A stretch of 64,000 nucleotides of DNA from Bacteroidaceae bacterium (GCA_017631315.1 JAGBTN010000018.1:1-64000), one strand, 5' to 3'. Counted from the stretch's first letter, positions 9,801-18,335 are shown. The notes: generated by a model from the sequence alone, not told the origin. Translations and numbers: made by a program.

Positions 9801-10567
9801 TGTTCCAGTACACTACGAATGGCATCACGAATGGTGCGCTCACGGTTGCGAACAGGAATGATGACCGATGCCTCGACAGCATACTCGCCTTCACTTAGTT
9901 TCACTTCGTCGTATTCATCTCCGTGGAGATACGCATTCAGTGCACGCAAGTGTCGAGTGCATGCCCGTTCCATTTCCACTTGACGGTTACGGTTGCGTGG
10001 GTCGACATAGTCGAACTGCTTTTGTCCGCTCAGTCGTGTGTCGTGTTCTACTTCAGTATAGAGGAACTCGTCGATGTGCAGAGGTAATTGTTGGCGACTA
10101 ATAAAGAGCCTTAGGTCGTAGAGAGCGGCATACTGGTAGTTATGCAGGTTCTCTTGGCGAGCATATTCTTTCAGGGCAGAAGTGCGGAAGAGGAGCACGC
10201 TGCCCATTTGGAAGTCATCTCGTACAGCACCGAGTTGGCAATCGATGAGTGGCATTGCGTGGCGTTCTCCATCTGGAGTGAGTGTATAGTGGTCGGCATA
10301 GAGCATCAATGCCTTGCTGTCCTCGGCAATGGTGATCCATCGTGTGAGAGCATGATAACCCAGTTGCAGTGTGTCGTACTTTGTATATATAAGAGTATAT
10401 GGTGCACAAGCAGTTTCGGCAATATACTTTATGGTCTTAGTGTTGCCAATGCTTTCTTCTTGCAGGAAATGTATCTCGTTTATGTTTGGTTCTGCCTTCA
10501 GGCATTCCAATGTTCCTTTGGCTTGCTCGTCGCTTTGCCAAGGAATGAAGCAATCGATAGATTTCAT
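6866..10567 (-). CDS. Glycosyltransferase-DUF4922-SpoIID fusion protein
   Basis: The protein has 1233 residues and no signal peptide. Residues 1-215 look like a degenerate glycosyltransferase A domain. Residues 229-450 are a clear family 2 glycosyltransferase ([13 protein letters not shown], then [12 protein letters not shown] and the DSDD metal site). Around 542 comes [11 protein letters not shown], and near 622 DHMHLQAGS, the HxHxQ site of GalT/HIT-type nucleotidyl transferases; this is the DUF4922 region. From about 925 a SpoIID/LytB domain follows ([13 protein letters not shown]) and ends with [15 protein letters not shown] near 1190. SpoIID cleaves peptidoglycan glycan strands in sporulating bacteria, but this organism should not sporulate. 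The gene is coupled to the ATP-grasp gene and has its own promoter box. Joint function is unknown; sugar-nucleotide or glycan handling is the safest inference. Confidence 0.88.
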   Translation of the reverse strand: MKSIDCFIPWQSDEQAKGTLECLKAEPNINEIHFLQEESIGNTKTIKYIAETACAPYTLIYTKYDTLQLGYHALTRWITIAEDSKALMLYADHYTLTPDGERHAMPLIDCQLGAVRDDFQMGSVLLFRTSALKEYARQENLHNYQYAALYDLRLFISRQQLPLHIDEFLYTEVEHDTRLSGQKQFDYVDPRNRNRQVEMERACTRHLRALNAYLHGDEYDEVKLSEGEYAVEASVIIPVRNRERTIRDAIRSVLEQETSFPFNLIIVDNGSTDGTTEAIDEFRNDERVIHIIPERNDLGIGGCWNMAVHHPKVGRFVVQLDSDDLYSSPQTLQRMVDTFYAEGAAMVIGSYRMCDFQLNTLPPGLIDHREWTEHNGRNNALRINGLGAPRAFFTPVLQELQIPNTSYGEDYALGLMISRRYRIGRIYDEVYLCRRWEGNSDAALSQDKINKNNTYKDHLRSLEIKARQQLNLLWQHKVTAEEVEDFFQKELSEWHEAAERYKALEESVQTKELPLGEMSLAAQWNPARIISTGASIDKKSISERPCFLCDINRPQEQHKLMTEKHYQILVNPYPILPQHFTIPMRRHTPQSIYSSFGTLRRMAWNMPKHLVFYNGPLCGASCPDHMHLQAGSRGIVPLERDWAMYENKLRKLYPLTGEQTATMEEAGNVGNRCGLYILEGYACPIFVIRSMPAESDSILCQRTYNALPVEGNEAEPRLNIVCWRQEGTASRPDELVTLIFPRSKHRPDCYYAEGEEQLMISPGALDMCGLFITPREQDFNALTSEKAQAILQEVTLSPEALKPIIAQLTDKPEEFNSKDTKEDTISLSQEVSVGIMKDTVLRFCMNTPYHAKGNEVVGEQIAEYTEGGIRWHDNVYQELTFRGEGSFTLHDVTIGQSFHWERKESQTFQGVLKLVVEEDKIVAINILPVEDYLKSVISSEMKSSCSLEFLKAAAVISRSWLYAQMQRRQERANGPAPFFSFVKGEGESIRWYDREDHTIFDVCADDHCQRYQGITRANNPQVAKAVDATRGQVLMYDGKICDTRFGKCCGGQTNEYQYCWENISVPYLRSVKDPFCNTDNKQILKQVLNDYDLETHDFLEWTEELTQEEIHNRITAHLKTDLGAILDMEPVEKGPGGHISKLRIVGKDKEFVVGKELEIRRMLCTSTLKSSAFTIEIKDVENGIPGRFVLHGRGWGHGVGLCQIGAAVMGEQGYGYKQILKHYYTDIQIKRLS

Positions 10568-10590
10568 CTTTTAGTTTTTCTTTTCGCCTA

Positions 10591-10598
10591 CAAATTTA
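10591..10598 (-). promoter_or_regulatory. -7 box for the glycosyltransferase/SpoIID operon
   Basis: The minus strand reads TAAATTTG, matching TAnnTTTG, 24 bases upstream of the start codon at 10567. Confidence 0.65.
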
Positions 10599-10617
10599 TG
10601 AAGAAAAAACGAGATTA

Positions 10618-10655
10618 CAAAAAGAGATACTCCGTTTGTTCAAACGAGGTATCTC
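10618..10655 (-). terminator. Rho-independent terminator after the LRR gene
   Basis: A hairpin with outer arms GAGATAC (10624-10630) and GTATCTC (10649-10655) and inner arms CGTTT/AAACG is followed on the minus strand by a T run (CTTTTTG). It lies about 150 bases after the LRR gene stop and before the next promoter. Confidence 0.75.
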
Positions 10656-10708
10656 CAATTAAAGACTTCGACAATACAAACAAAAGTTGTTGTACGTGTT
10701 TCCGGTAT

Positions 10709-10743
10709 GCTAACCCCCTCCACTTTAGGGGTGAGAGCATGAC
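10709..10743. repeat. Short GC-rich hairpin in LRR 3' region
   Basis: ATGCT and AGCAT ends enclose ACCCCCT and AGGGGTG with a short loop. It lies between the LRR stop and its terminator. The GGGG/CCCC plus TTT loop style is like other hairpins in the window. Its role is not known. Confidence 0.45.
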
Positions 10744-10805
10744 AAGTTTTCAATTACACAACCATTGCCATCAGGAGTCTTGTAAAGATTTATAGATTCC
10801 TTTTA

Positions 10806-12986
10806 TCAACGCTTTATCAGCACTTTCTTCGTTGTGCCGTCGGCGTTGCGGATGATGTTGATGCCCTTTTGAGCCTTATCAATGCGACGGCCTTGCAGGT
10901 CGAAGCATTCCACTTCACCCACCATAGAAGGATCTGCCTCTATACCATTTATTCCATCGGGATCAAATGCATCGATAAAGAAGAAATCACACCATTGTGA
11001 CGCTGTTTGATATGCAGTAACATATCCCTCTGGAACTTTAAGCATACAAACCCACTTGTCGATATCGTTCAATGCGTCTGTACCACAAGTTGGTGGAGTT
11101 GTAGCACTACTGATAAGTTCTGTCATTGCCGTACAGCCGGAGAATGCTTCCTTGCCAATTGTTGCTACACTTTTGCCAAAATGAAGATAGTCTAAACTAC
11201 TGCATCCGGAAAAAGCCATATCACCAATACTCGTCACACCATCGCCAATAGTAACATCCATCAAATTAGTACAAACTTCAAATGCATTCTTTTCGATGTA
11301 ACCCTTAAAATTGAGTTTCATACTTTTTATACTTGAATTTTTGTAACATATATAAGGATTTACTTTTTTTACAGTGAACATAACATCTTTGTACGTAACA
11401 GTTTCTCCGATCGTGATGTTCTTTGCCAATTCGTTATATGCACAGTCAATAGCATCGCAAGTGCGTTCGGCAGGGTTGACAGGAACATATTTTACGCCAT
11501 CAACCTCAAACATAGAACTCAAATACGGATAAACCACTACATTATCAAGACCTGAGTATGAATTATTAGGTACATAGTTAATGTTTCCTTTTAATTCAGA
11601 ATATGAATCAATATTTGGTTGATTTTTTGCTATCCAGATGACCTTGTGAGGATATACACCTTCAAAAGCATAGCTGCCGATTGATTGAACTCCAGAACCG
11701 ATGGTAACAGAAACCAAACCCGAGCAGTCCTTAAAAGCGTAGTTCCCTATGGTTGTTACGGAGTTAGGTATCGTGATTTCGGAGAGTTCAGTACAGCCTG
11801 CGAATGTATAACTTCCTATACTTGTTAAAGAATTTGGAATAGTAATTGCTTTGAGTTTGATGCAGTTTTCAAATATGCGATTCCTCATACTTGTAACGGA
11901 ATTTGGAATAGCAATTGATACAAGACTTGTGCAATCTCTAAATGTATTGTGTTCTATGGTTGTTATGGAGTTAGGAATTGTGATAGATGTAAGCCCTGTA
12001 CACCCCTTGAATGCACTGTTTCCTATGCTTGTCACTGAGTTCGGGATGGCAATTGATGTAAGACCAGAGCAACCACAGAATGCATACTCTCCTATGCTTG
12101 TTACGGAGTTGGGGATGTCCACAGAGGTAAGACCAGAGCAGCCATCGAATGCACTGTTTCCAATACTTTTAATAGAGTTAGGAATTGTGATTGATGTAAG
12201 TCCAGAATAGCTATTGAATACATAATTTCCGATGCTTGTTACATAACCAGGAATAGTAAGATTAGTTATTTCAGTGGTTTCGTCGCTGTAAAGATGATGT
12301 GCATAATATAAGGGATTTGCAGTATAATCTTCGAACGTAATATTATACCAGGCTTCAATGTTAGGCACAATTACTTTATTAAGTTTTGTACAACCGCTGA
12401 AAGCGCAGGCTTCTATGCTAGTTACGGAATTGCCTATGGTGACGGAGGTCAGACCAGTGCAACCAGAGAATGTAAAGCGTCCTATGCTTGTTACAGAGTT
12501 GGGGATAGTGACAGAAGTAAAACCTGAGCAGCCTTCGAATGCGCAGTTCTCTATGCTTCTAACGGAGTTGGGAATAATGATAGCCTTTAAACCGGTGCAA
12601 TTTTCAAAAGCAAATTTACCTATATTTGTGACGGAGTTACCGATAGTGATTGATTTGAGCCCCGAACAATATCCGAATGCCCATTCCCCTATATTTGTAA
12701 CCGAGTTACCGATGGTGATTGATGTGAGCCCCGAACAATAAAAGAATGCATTATCACCTATCCTTGTAACGTTATAGGCTTTGCCATTAAAAGTAATAAA
12801 AGAAGGGATGACAATATTCCCAGAGTAAGAATAATCACTGATGTTTTTATACGTCACCGTGGCTTCATTTCCGTCGAAGTTGTAGTAGATGCCATTAATC
12901 AGTGCATCGTAAGCAAAAGCATTGGTACTGAATAGACAGGATACTACAAAAAGCAGCATTGCCCAGATGTGTTTTCGTTTTTCCAT
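10806..12986 (-). CDS. BspA-like leucine-rich-repeat surface protein with T9SS-like tail
   Basis: The protein has 726 residues and a classical signal peptide (KHIWAMLLFVVSCLFSTNAFA). From about residue 70 to 460 it holds a run of LRR_5 repeats of 23 residues, with the pattern SVTSIGxxAFxGCxGLTSIxIPN, as in Treponema pallidum and BspA-type proteins. A smaller second repeat block lies at about 570-660. The C-terminus (CFDLQGRRIDKAQKGINI, then KKVLIKR) has the form of the C-terminal tail found on many exported Prevotella proteins and is likely a T9SS signal. BspA relatives bind host proteins and matrix, so adhesion is the likely role. The gene follows an unusual 300-base folded leader with its own promoter and ends at a terminator at 10618-10655. 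Confidence 0.92.
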   Translation of the reverse strand: MEKRKHIWAMLLFVVSCLFSTNAFAYDALINGIYYNFDGNEATVTYKNISDYSYSGNIVIPSFITFNGKAYNVTRIGDNAFFYCSGLTSITIGNSVTNIGEWAFGYCSGLKSITIGNSVTNIGKFAFENCTGLKAIIIPNSVRSIENCAFEGCSGFTSVTIPNSVTSIGRFTFSGCTGLTSVTIGNSVTSIEACAFSGCTKLNKVIVPNIEAWYNITFEDYTANPLYYAHHLYSDETTEITNLTIPGYVTSIGNYVFNSYSGLTSITIPNSIKSIGNSAFDGCSGLTSVDIPNSVTSIGEYAFCGCSGLTSIAIPNSVTSIGNSAFKGCTGLTSITIPNSITTIEHNTFRDCTSLVSIAIPNSVTSMRNRIFENCIKLKAITIPNSLTSIGSYTFAGCTELSEITIPNSVTTIGNYAFKDCSGLVSVTIGSGVQSIGSYAFEGVYPHKVIWIAKNQPNIDSYSELKGNINYVPNNSYSGLDNVVVYPYLSSMFEVDGVKYVPVNPAERTCDAIDCAYNELAKNITIGETVTYKDVMFTVKKVNPYICYKNSSIKSMKLNFKGYIEKNAFEVCTNLMDVTIGDGVTSIGDMAFSGCSSLDYLHFGKSVATIGKEAFSGCTAMTELISSATTPPTCGTDALNDIDKWVCMLKVPEGYVTAYQTASQWCDFFFIDAFDPDGINGIEADPSMVGEVECFDLQGRRIDKAQKGINIIRNADGTTKKVLIKR

Positions 12987-13044
12987 AGTGGACTAAGTTT
13001 TTGTTGTCCTCCAGCACCAAAAGGACATTTAATAGTATGCAAAA

Positions 13045-13229
13045 GCGTGGAACTGTATGTTCCATCCTCAAGTCGAAGGCCCTAGGAAAGCCCGAAAAAG
13101 ATAAGATATAACAGCAGTTCCACGCTATCGCGTGAAGCCGTCATGTCTGCCTTCATCTTTTTCAGAGCCATTATTACTGGTCTCCGGGGATTCTATGCAA
13201 TGATGAAAATTTCCTAGGTTTTCGACTTG
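13045..13229 (-). ncRNA. Candidate structured leader RNA upstream of the LRR gene
   Basis: The promoter box at 13314-13321 would yield a leader of about 320 bases. It contains several exact inverted repeats: CAAGTCGAA 13069-13077 with 13221-13229, CCTAGGAAA 13081-13089 with 13210-13218, GAAAAAGAT 13094-13102 with 13155-13163, and GCGTGGAACTG 13045-13055 with 13115-13125. The last pair crosses the first two, so it must be a pseudoknot or an alternative fold; 13118-13125 can also pair locally with 13130-13137. I cannot match it to a known riboswitch or to 6S RNA. It could be a cis-acting leader or a separate small RNA. The sequence shows the repeats; the RNA role is inference. Confidence 0.5.
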
Positions 13230-13313
13230 CAAGAGAAGAGCATAACGCTTCGTTTATTTCTAATAAGGTACGAAAGTGCCTCCGCTGAGGCTGTTTGATA
13301 ACCCTTCGCATTG

Positions 13314-13321
13314 CAAAGTTA
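13314..13321 (-). promoter_or_regulatory. -7 box for the LRR gene leader
   Basis: The minus strand reads TAACTTTG, a full match to TAnnTTTG. Transcription should start near 13307, giving a leader of about 320 bases before the LRR start codon. Confidence 0.7.
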
Positions 13322-13354
13322 TAAAATAGTTGTGAATAACGAGCAAAAAGCATG

Positions 13355-13382
13355 AAAAAAATAACCTCCTTGCGGGAGGTTA
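13355..13382 (-). terminator. Rho-independent terminator after the PEP/pyruvate-binding gene
   Basis: Eight-base arms TAACCTCC (13362-13369) and GGAGGTTA (13375-13382) with a five-base loop are followed on the minus strand by seven T residues. It lies 190 bases after the stop of the PEP/pyruvate-binding gene, so array B at 13400-13531 is inside that gene's transcribed 3' region. Confidence 0.8.
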
Positions 13383-13399
13383 AGAAAACACACAAGAGA

Positions 13400-13531
13400 A
13401 CTTCGCCAACTTCTGCAGTGAAGTTGCCCGACTTCTCTGCAGAACTTTGGCAATTACTCTGGAGTGGTTTGGGAGCCTGCCGAGTGGCTGGTTTCTACGC
13501 CTGCAGTCCATTTGGCAAAACGGACGCGTGG
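13400..13531. repeat. 22-bp-period array B (six units)
   Basis: Units start at 13400, 13422, 13444, 13466, 13488 and 13510. The first, second and fifth carry CTGCAG; the third carries CTGGAG in nearly the same column. The sixth is of another flavour (TTTGGCAAAACGGACG). Units one and two form a hairpin: TTCTGCAG pairs with CTGCAGAA and GAAGT with ACTTC around one mismatch. The array lies between the PEP/pyruvate-binding gene stop (13573) and its terminator, so it should be transcribed as 3' UTR. Confidence 0.75.
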
Positions 13532-13572
13532 TGTTGAAAGTTGTCTTTGGGGTTTATGTGGCGATGTGGCCA

Positions 13573-16566
13573 TCAGGATGGCATCACTACGGCTTCTTTC
13601 TTGCTGCCATCGACTTTGATGGTTAGCGGTGTCTCCAGACGGACATGGCGAACATGTTCCGTTTCTTGTACGGCAGGCAACTGATTGAGGACTTCCTGAC
13701 GGTAGATGCCGTCGCCTCGGAATGCATTGATGGTGAGATAGCATACACCGAGCGAGGTGAGGTTCTGGAAGAAGTGGGTGCCTTGAGACGGGTCGACCTG
13801 GAAACTGTCTATGCCGGCTTCTACAATGACATGCGCAGCACTGATATGACTCCACCTGACGGGAATGCCCAGCCATGGGTCGCTGCTTCCCCATCTGCCG
13901 GGGCCGATGAGGAGATAACTGCCTCCCTCCGTTTCTTCTGTTGGTGTGTGTCCGGTGTTTAATTCTCCGTTACCTTGAGCAGAGGCCAGGAATGTTCTGT
14001 TTATTTTTTCTATCTCTTCGGCAATGGCAGGGTTGCTGGAAGGGGTATATCCGTCGGTCTTGACATAGACGATATCGCGAATGTTGTTGGAGATGCCGTG
14101 CCCGATGGCGCTGTGTGAGCGCAGAAGGCATTTCTCGTCGGCAATGGCTGTGAGGTCTTCGTCGAGTTCCATGCGGTTGTCTACCATTGGCCTTATTTGC
14201 AGAAGACAGAATTCGCCTGTGCGGTCGGCATGCAGATTGACAGCAAACTCTATTTCTACGGGTCGTTTCATCTCCTCTTGGCCATACTGCAAAACCTTTT
14301 GCATCAGTTCCGGAAGAGGGAAAATGCCGTTTTGCAATACTCCGGCAAAGGAGATGATTTTGCGGTTGCGCCCTTCGTAGAAACCATCGTATATGCATTG
14401 GTCGATAGGGTCGAATGTGGAACAAATCCATTGCAATGTGCCGTCGTTTTCTGCATCGCGGACAGGGACCTTGATGAGGTTGAAGCCATCGTTGACGCTT
14501 ATCTCTCCTGCTTCTTTTGAACTTTGAGCCCGAAGTGCCAGGAAGTGTGTCTGTGTGTCGCGCAAGGCAATCTCCATCTCGCTCATCTGCAAGACTTGGT
14601 TCGGATGGGCGGGGCAGACGCGAAGGCTTGTTCCGCCATCGACGATGTACTTGCCCAAGCCCATTGCCAGCGAGACGGTTCCTTCTTCGGCTTTCTCATC
14701 TCCGATGGGATAGTAGTTGATGCTGCGAGCCACTCCGCTGATGAGGGGGTAGAAACGGCCGTTGTGCTCTTCGCCAACCACTTCTTGCAGGATGACTGCC
14801 ATCTTCTCTCGGTCTATGACATTGCTGGTGGCGGTCATGTAGTCCTTGCTGCTCTGATAGAACACACTGGCATAGACGCCTTTGATTGCTTCTGACAGCA
14901 TGGACAGACGCTCGTAGCGGTCGTTAGTGGCGGGAATCATGTAGGTGCTGTAAACGCCGGCGAAGGGTTGATAGTGTGAGTCTTCGAGCAGGCTGCTTGA
15001 GCGGACAGCGATGGGGCCGGCCACGACGTCGAGGAATGCTTCCATGTCGCCAACAAGTCTTATGGGAAGGCGTGCGCGGAGGAAGTGCTCGAGTATGTCT
15101 TCGTCGGGTATGTTGCTGAGTGCAATTTGGTAGAGGTCGTTTGCGTCCATAAACTCGTCGAAGATGTCAGTGCAGAGCACGACGGTCTTGGGGATGCAGA
15201 CGGTGACGCCTTCTTTATTATTGAGGTCGGGGTGCCGTCCCAGCAAGTGGTCGATGAAGGCAAGGCCACGGCCTTTGCCTCCAAGACTGCCTTCGCCAAT
15301 GCGTGCGAAGTTGCTGTACTTGTCGAAACGTTCTCGTTGGAAGACTGCCACTACGCCTTGATTCTTCATGCGCCGGTAGGCAACGATGGCATCGAAAATG
15401 ATGGTTCGGTGTGCGTCGATGTCTTGCAGGCTTTCCCATGTGATGCCTTTTAAGAATTCGGAGATGGGGAATAGGGCTCTGCTGGCAAGCCAACGGCTCA
15501 CGTTGTTGTGTGAAATGTGATAGAGCAGGCTTCGTGCGGGCAGGGTCATGATGTTGTCCTGCAGGTCTTTCAAGTTGTGAAGTCTGGCAACTTCTTCCAT
15601 TGTGTCGGGGTTGCGCAAGATGAAGTCGCCGAAGCCGAAGTGGTCGCGCAGATGGTCGCGCAAGTCGACATCCATCTTTTTGGAGTTTTTGTCGATGAAA
15701 CTTGCATGACATTCTTTGGCAAATTGTGCTTTGTCCGATTCGCTGGAATTGAGGATGAGGGGCACGTGCGGGTCGCGTTCGCGTATTGCGCTGAATAGCT
15801 TGTGGCCGGCTGTTTCGTCCTTCTCTCCGCCTTCTGTTATGGGGAATCGGCAGTCGCTGATGACGCCAAGTGTGTTGTCGGCAAAGCGGTTGTAGAGCAG
15901 CCATGCTTCTTCGTAGTTGCGGGCAAGCACAATCTTCGGTCGGCCACGCATTCGCAGCATTTCGAGGCTTGTGTTGAGTGCTTCGGTGGCGAACTCGAGG
16001 CTTTGCTGAAGTACGAACTTATAGAGTGTGGGCAGTATGCTTGAATAGAATCGGATGTTGTCTTCGACGACAAGAAGCATTTGTACGCCTGCCGAACGGA
16101 TGTCGTGTTCCAGATTCATGCGGTCTTCCATCAGTTTGATGATGGAGAGCAGAAGTTCGGTATTTCCCAGCCAACAGAAGACGTACTCGAAGGCGCTGAG
16201 GTCTTCGTTTTGCATGCGGCGGGTAATGCCGTGGCTGAAGGGTGTCAGTACGACGATGGGCGTTGCGGGGTAGTCTTGCTTGATGTCTCGGGCGATGTCG
16301 AACACCGAGTTGTCTTCGGCGGCTGGCATGACGATGACGAGGTCTATTTGTCCTCCTGCCATTTGTGCGGCGGCCTCTTCCTTGCTGTGCACTTGCAGGA
16401 AGCGTGGTGGGAAGCGAAGTCCGAGTTTTGCATACTCCGAGAAGATTTTCTCGTCCACTCGTCCGTCGTCTTCAAGCATGAAGGCATCGTAGGGGTTGGC
16501 AATGAGAAGCACGTTGCGCACGCGGTTGAGCATGAGGTCAACGAAGGATGTGTCTTTCAGCGTCAT
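13573..16566 (-). CDS. PEP/pyruvate-binding domain protein with receiver-like N-terminus
   Basis: The protein has 997 residues and no signal peptide. The first 300 residues hold two CheY-like segments: one around 18-140 (VLLIANPYDAF, IDLVIVMPAAED, TPIVVLTPFSH) and one around 160-300 (MLLVVEDNIRFY, GVISDCRFPI, PLILNSSESD). From about 425 comes the nucleotide-binding domain of PEP synthase/PPDK enzymes: GEGSLGGKGRGLAF, AVRSSSLLEDS and, near 815, CLLQIRPM. A C-terminal block has GGSYLLIGPGRWGSSDPW. I see no phosphohistidine swivel motif and no PEP-binding barrel, so it is not a complete PEP synthase. It may be a sensor or phosphotransferase. It has its own promoter box and terminator. The family is known in Bacteroidetes, but its role is not. 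Confidence 0.85.
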   Translation of the reverse strand: MTLKDTSFVDLMLNRVRNVLLIANPYDAFMLEDDGRVDEKIFSEYAKLGLRFPPRFLQVHSKEEAAAQMAGGQIDLVIVMPAAEDNSVFDIARDIKQDYPATPIVVLTPFSHGITRRMQNEDLSAFEYVFCWLGNTELLLSIIKLMEDRMNLEHDIRSAGVQMLLVVEDNIRFYSSILPTLYKFVLQQSLEFATEALNTSLEMLRMRGRPKIVLARNYEEAWLLYNRFADNTLGVISDCRFPITEGGEKDETAGHKLFSAIRERDPHVPLILNSSESDKAQFAKECHASFIDKNSKKMDVDLRDHLRDHFGFGDFILRNPDTMEEVARLHNLKDLQDNIMTLPARSLLYHISHNNVSRWLASRALFPISEFLKGITWESLQDIDAHRTIIFDAIVAYRRMKNQGVVAVFQRERFDKYSNFARIGEGSLGGKGRGLAFIDHLLGRHPDLNNKEGVTVCIPKTVVLCTDIFDEFMDANDLYQIALSNIPDEDILEHFLRARLPIRLVGDMEAFLDVVAGPIAVRSSSLLEDSHYQPFAGVYSTYMIPATNDRYERLSMLSEAIKGVYASVFYQSSKDYMTATSNVIDREKMAVILQEVVGEEHNGRFYPLISGVARSINYYPIGDEKAEEGTVSLAMGLGKYIVDGGTSLRVCPAHPNQVLQMSEMEIALRDTQTHFLALRAQSSKEAGEISVNDGFNLIKVPVRDAENDGTLQWICSTFDPIDQCIYDGFYEGRNRKIISFAGVLQNGIFPLPELMQKVLQYGQEEMKRPVEIEFAVNLHADRTGEFCLLQIRPMVDNRMELDEDLTAIADEKCLLRSHSAIGHGISNNIRDIVYVKTDGYTPSSNPAIAEEIEKINRTFLASAQGNGELNTGHTPTEETEGGSYLLIGPGRWGSSDPWLGIPVRWSHISAAHVIVEAGIDSFQVDPSQGTHFFQNLTSLGVCYLTINAFRGDGIYRQEVLNQLPAVQETEHVRHVRLETPLTIKVDGSKKEAVVMPS

Positions 16567-16591
16567 AATCGTTCAGGACATATATTCGTGC

Positions 16592-16599
16592 CAAAGTTA
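16592..16599 (-). promoter_or_regulatory. -7 box for the PEP/pyruvate-binding gene
   Basis: The minus strand reads TAACTTTG, 26 bases upstream of the start codon at 16566, a full consensus match. Confidence 0.75.
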
Positions 16600-16680
16600 C
16601 GAATTATTCCTGAGATAGCCAAACATTTCAACAGCAGAAGAATGAAGGATGGCAGGAGACGGTTGAAAACATGGCGTGCG

Positions 16681-16745
16681 AAGTTGGCCAACAAGGCACA
16701 CCTAATTGGCCGACTTCCTAATTAAGTCGGGCAATTAGGTTGTAG
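16681..16745. repeat. 22-bp-period array C (three units)
   Basis: Units start at 16681, 16703 and 16724 (22, 21 and 22 bases) and share TTGGCC or TCGGGC at the left. Units two and three fold together: CCTAATT and CCGACTT (16701-16716) pair with AAGTCGG and AATTAGG (16724-16739). It lies 25 bases beyond the plsC stop codon and before the next promoter. No T run follows on the minus strand. A weaker unit may precede it at 16659-16680. Confidence 0.65.
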
Positions 16746-16769
16746 ATGTTTTTGGGGAACCTTGTGGTG

Positions 16770-17528
16770 TTATTGGTTGGGGACGGTGGAATGGTCCTGA
16801 TGGCGCTTGGGGAGGTCGTTCATGATGATTTCGTAGCTCTGCTCAAGTGTGCGTTGAACGTTCTCCGGACCTTGTCCTTCGGGAGCAATCGGTGCATGGA
16901 TAATGAGACGAAGTGGGTGCCAGGAAACGAAATTGATGCCTCGCTGACGGGGGAGAACGTCGAAGCAGCCGTCGATGGTGACGGGCACTACGGGCAGCCC
17001 CAACTCGTCGGCCAACTGGAAGGCTCCGCGGCGGAACTTGGTCATGCGCCCGTCGAAGGTGCGTGCTCCCTCGGGGAAAACGGCCAACGACACACCATTC
17101 TTCAATACGGCTCTGGCCTGTTCGTATGTTTTTTTGATGGCTTTCGGGCCACTTTTGTCAACGAAAATGTGACCTGCGCTTTCGCATGTCTTGCCTATTA
17201 AAGGCGTTTTGCGGAGTGACTTCTTCATCATCCAACGGAAACTGCGTCCTAGGAAACCATAAATGAGGAAGATGTCGTAAGACCCCTGGTGGTTCGCCAC
17301 GAAAACATACGATTGCTTCTCGTCGAGAAGTTCTCGCCCTTCCACCTTTACAGGCAGAAGCATTATCCAACAAAGGAATCGACCCCATACCATTGGGGGA
17401 TAATAGCTCCATACGTTTGCTTTGCCTATGGTGCAACCAATGATTATAGAGGTGCAGGTGATGATTGTAGAAAGAATAACAAGCGGAGCAGCGATGAAGA
17501 GCTGGTACAAGCGGTATAAAATTATCAT
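16770..17528 (-). CDS. plsC: 1-acyl-sn-glycerol-3-phosphate acyltransferase
   Basis: The protein has 252 residues with a hydrophobic N-terminal membrane segment (LFIAAPLVILSTIITCTSIII). It carries the acyltransferase motif NHQGSYDIF (the HX4D catalytic pair is H-QGSY-D) near residue 79 and the phosphate-binding FPEGART near residue 151, as in PlsC/LPLAT enzymes. It transfers a second acyl chain to lysophosphatidic acid in phospholipid synthesis at the inner membrane. It starts 30 bases after the DUF4369 lipoprotein gene on the same strand and probably shares its promoter at 18278-18285. Array C follows its stop codon. Other LPLAT substrates, such as ornithine lipids, cannot be excluded. Confidence 0.92.
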   Translation of the reverse strand: MIILYRLYQLFIAAPLVILSTIITCTSIIIGCTIGKANVWSYYPPMVWGRFLCWIMLLPVKVEGRELLDEKQSYVFVANHQGSYDIFLIYGFLGRSFRWMMKKSLRKTPLIGKTCESAGHIFVDKSGPKAIKKTYEQARAVLKNGVSLAVFPEGARTFDGRMTKFRRGAFQLADELGLPVVPVTIDGCFDVLPRQRGINFVSWHPLRLIIHAPIAPEGQGPENVQRTLEQSYEIIMNDLPKRHQDHSTVPNQ

Positions 17529-17558
17529 AACTTAAGAATTTAAAACTCAGGGTGGTAA

Positions 17559-18251
17559 TTAGTCTCTTTCTTCTTCTAGTTCTTTTGCTTTCTGAATGTA
17601 GTCTTTTACATAAGGGTGCCCCAGAAAGTACGGAGGTGCATCGGTGATGATCTCCTCTAACTGGGGATTGAGAATGGGATAGGGCAGGCTGCTGGTCAGT
17701 ATCATGAAGATTCCGGGCCCTAACACATTATTATAATTCGCGCGTATGAAACGGGTAATGAGTTGGTCGTTCTCGGCGGCAATCTCCTTCGACTGCTTGC
17801 CCAGCTCATACGCAATCTCGTCATAGTCTGCACCATCCATTATCATTCGCGATTCCAGGCGTGGAAGTTCGGCCATACGGGCATCAAGCTGTGTCTTTCT
17901 CAGAATGAAACCGGACAAAGTGTCGTTGAGCGGAGTGCCGGTTGCCGATTGCTGTGTCTCGCCAATGTCCAGCATTACTTCCCCTTCTTCCAATACAATA
18001 GGCATCACGCTTATGTCATTGAAGAAAATGTTGGCAAGCATGATGGAGTCCATGCCGCCGCCAAAGTTGAAACGCCCATGCACCACTCTTGTGGAGTCGA
18101 TGCTTCGCATTTCTCCGTTAACATAAACTTTCAGCGTCAGCATCTTGCCCTCAAGGTCGTCCACATCAGAAGACCCCTTTACCATATATTGGCTCTTGCA
18201 GGATATCAACGCCAACAGTACCACCAAAATTAGATAGTATTGTTTCTTCAT
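17559..18251 (-). CDS. DUF4369-type lipoprotein
   Basis: The protein has 230 residues with a lipoprotein signal (YYLILVVLLALISC, lipid-anchored Cys near residue 19). The mature part starts with a beta-rich DUF4369-like segment: a short GKMLTLKVYVNGEMRSIDST, then GRFNFGGG and LEEGEVMLDIG, which is the usual N-terminal module of Bacteroidetes thioredoxin-fold lipoproteins. Here no CXXC thioredoxin motif follows; the remainder is a helical region (LDARMAELPRLESRM, YELGKQSKEIAAENDQL) and a short tail. It is therefore a thioredoxin-less member or a truncated one. It lies ahead of plsC with a 30-base gap and has its own promoter box. Its function is unknown; the family name is from pattern memory. 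Confidence 0.8.
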   Translation of the reverse strand: MKKQYYLILVVLLALISCKSQYMVKGSSDVDDLEGKMLTLKVYVNGEMRSIDSTRVVHGRFNFGGGMDSIMLANIFFNDISVMPIVLEEGEVMLDIGETQQSATGTPLNDTLSGFILRKTQLDARMAELPRLESRMIMDGADYDEIAYELGKQSKEIAAENDQLITRFIRANYNNVLGPGIFMILTSSLPYPILNPQLEEIITDAPPYFLGHPYVKDYIQKAKELEEERD

Positions 18252-18277
18252 TACTTATTTCAAATCAAATGGATAGG

Positions 18278-18285
18278 CAAAGGTA
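18278..18285 (-). promoter_or_regulatory. -7 box for the DUF4369-plsC operon
   Basis: The minus strand reads TACCTTTG, 27 bases upstream of the DUF4369 start codon at 18251. Confidence 0.7.
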
Positions 18286-18335
18286 AACAATCTTCCCCAA
18301 ACAGCAAAAACAATTAAGACTAATTAACTAAATAA

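Noticed and set aside
13045-13229. 6S RNA, SRP RNA, RNase P RNA or tmRNA in the LRR leader
   Set aside because: I could not find the diagnostic sequences of any of these, and the fold includes crossing stems that do not fit a 6S rod.
13174-13395. A 73-codon minus-strand frame in the LRR upstream region
   Set aside because: It runs through a terminator and a promoter box and into the structured leader; the product has no recognisable features.
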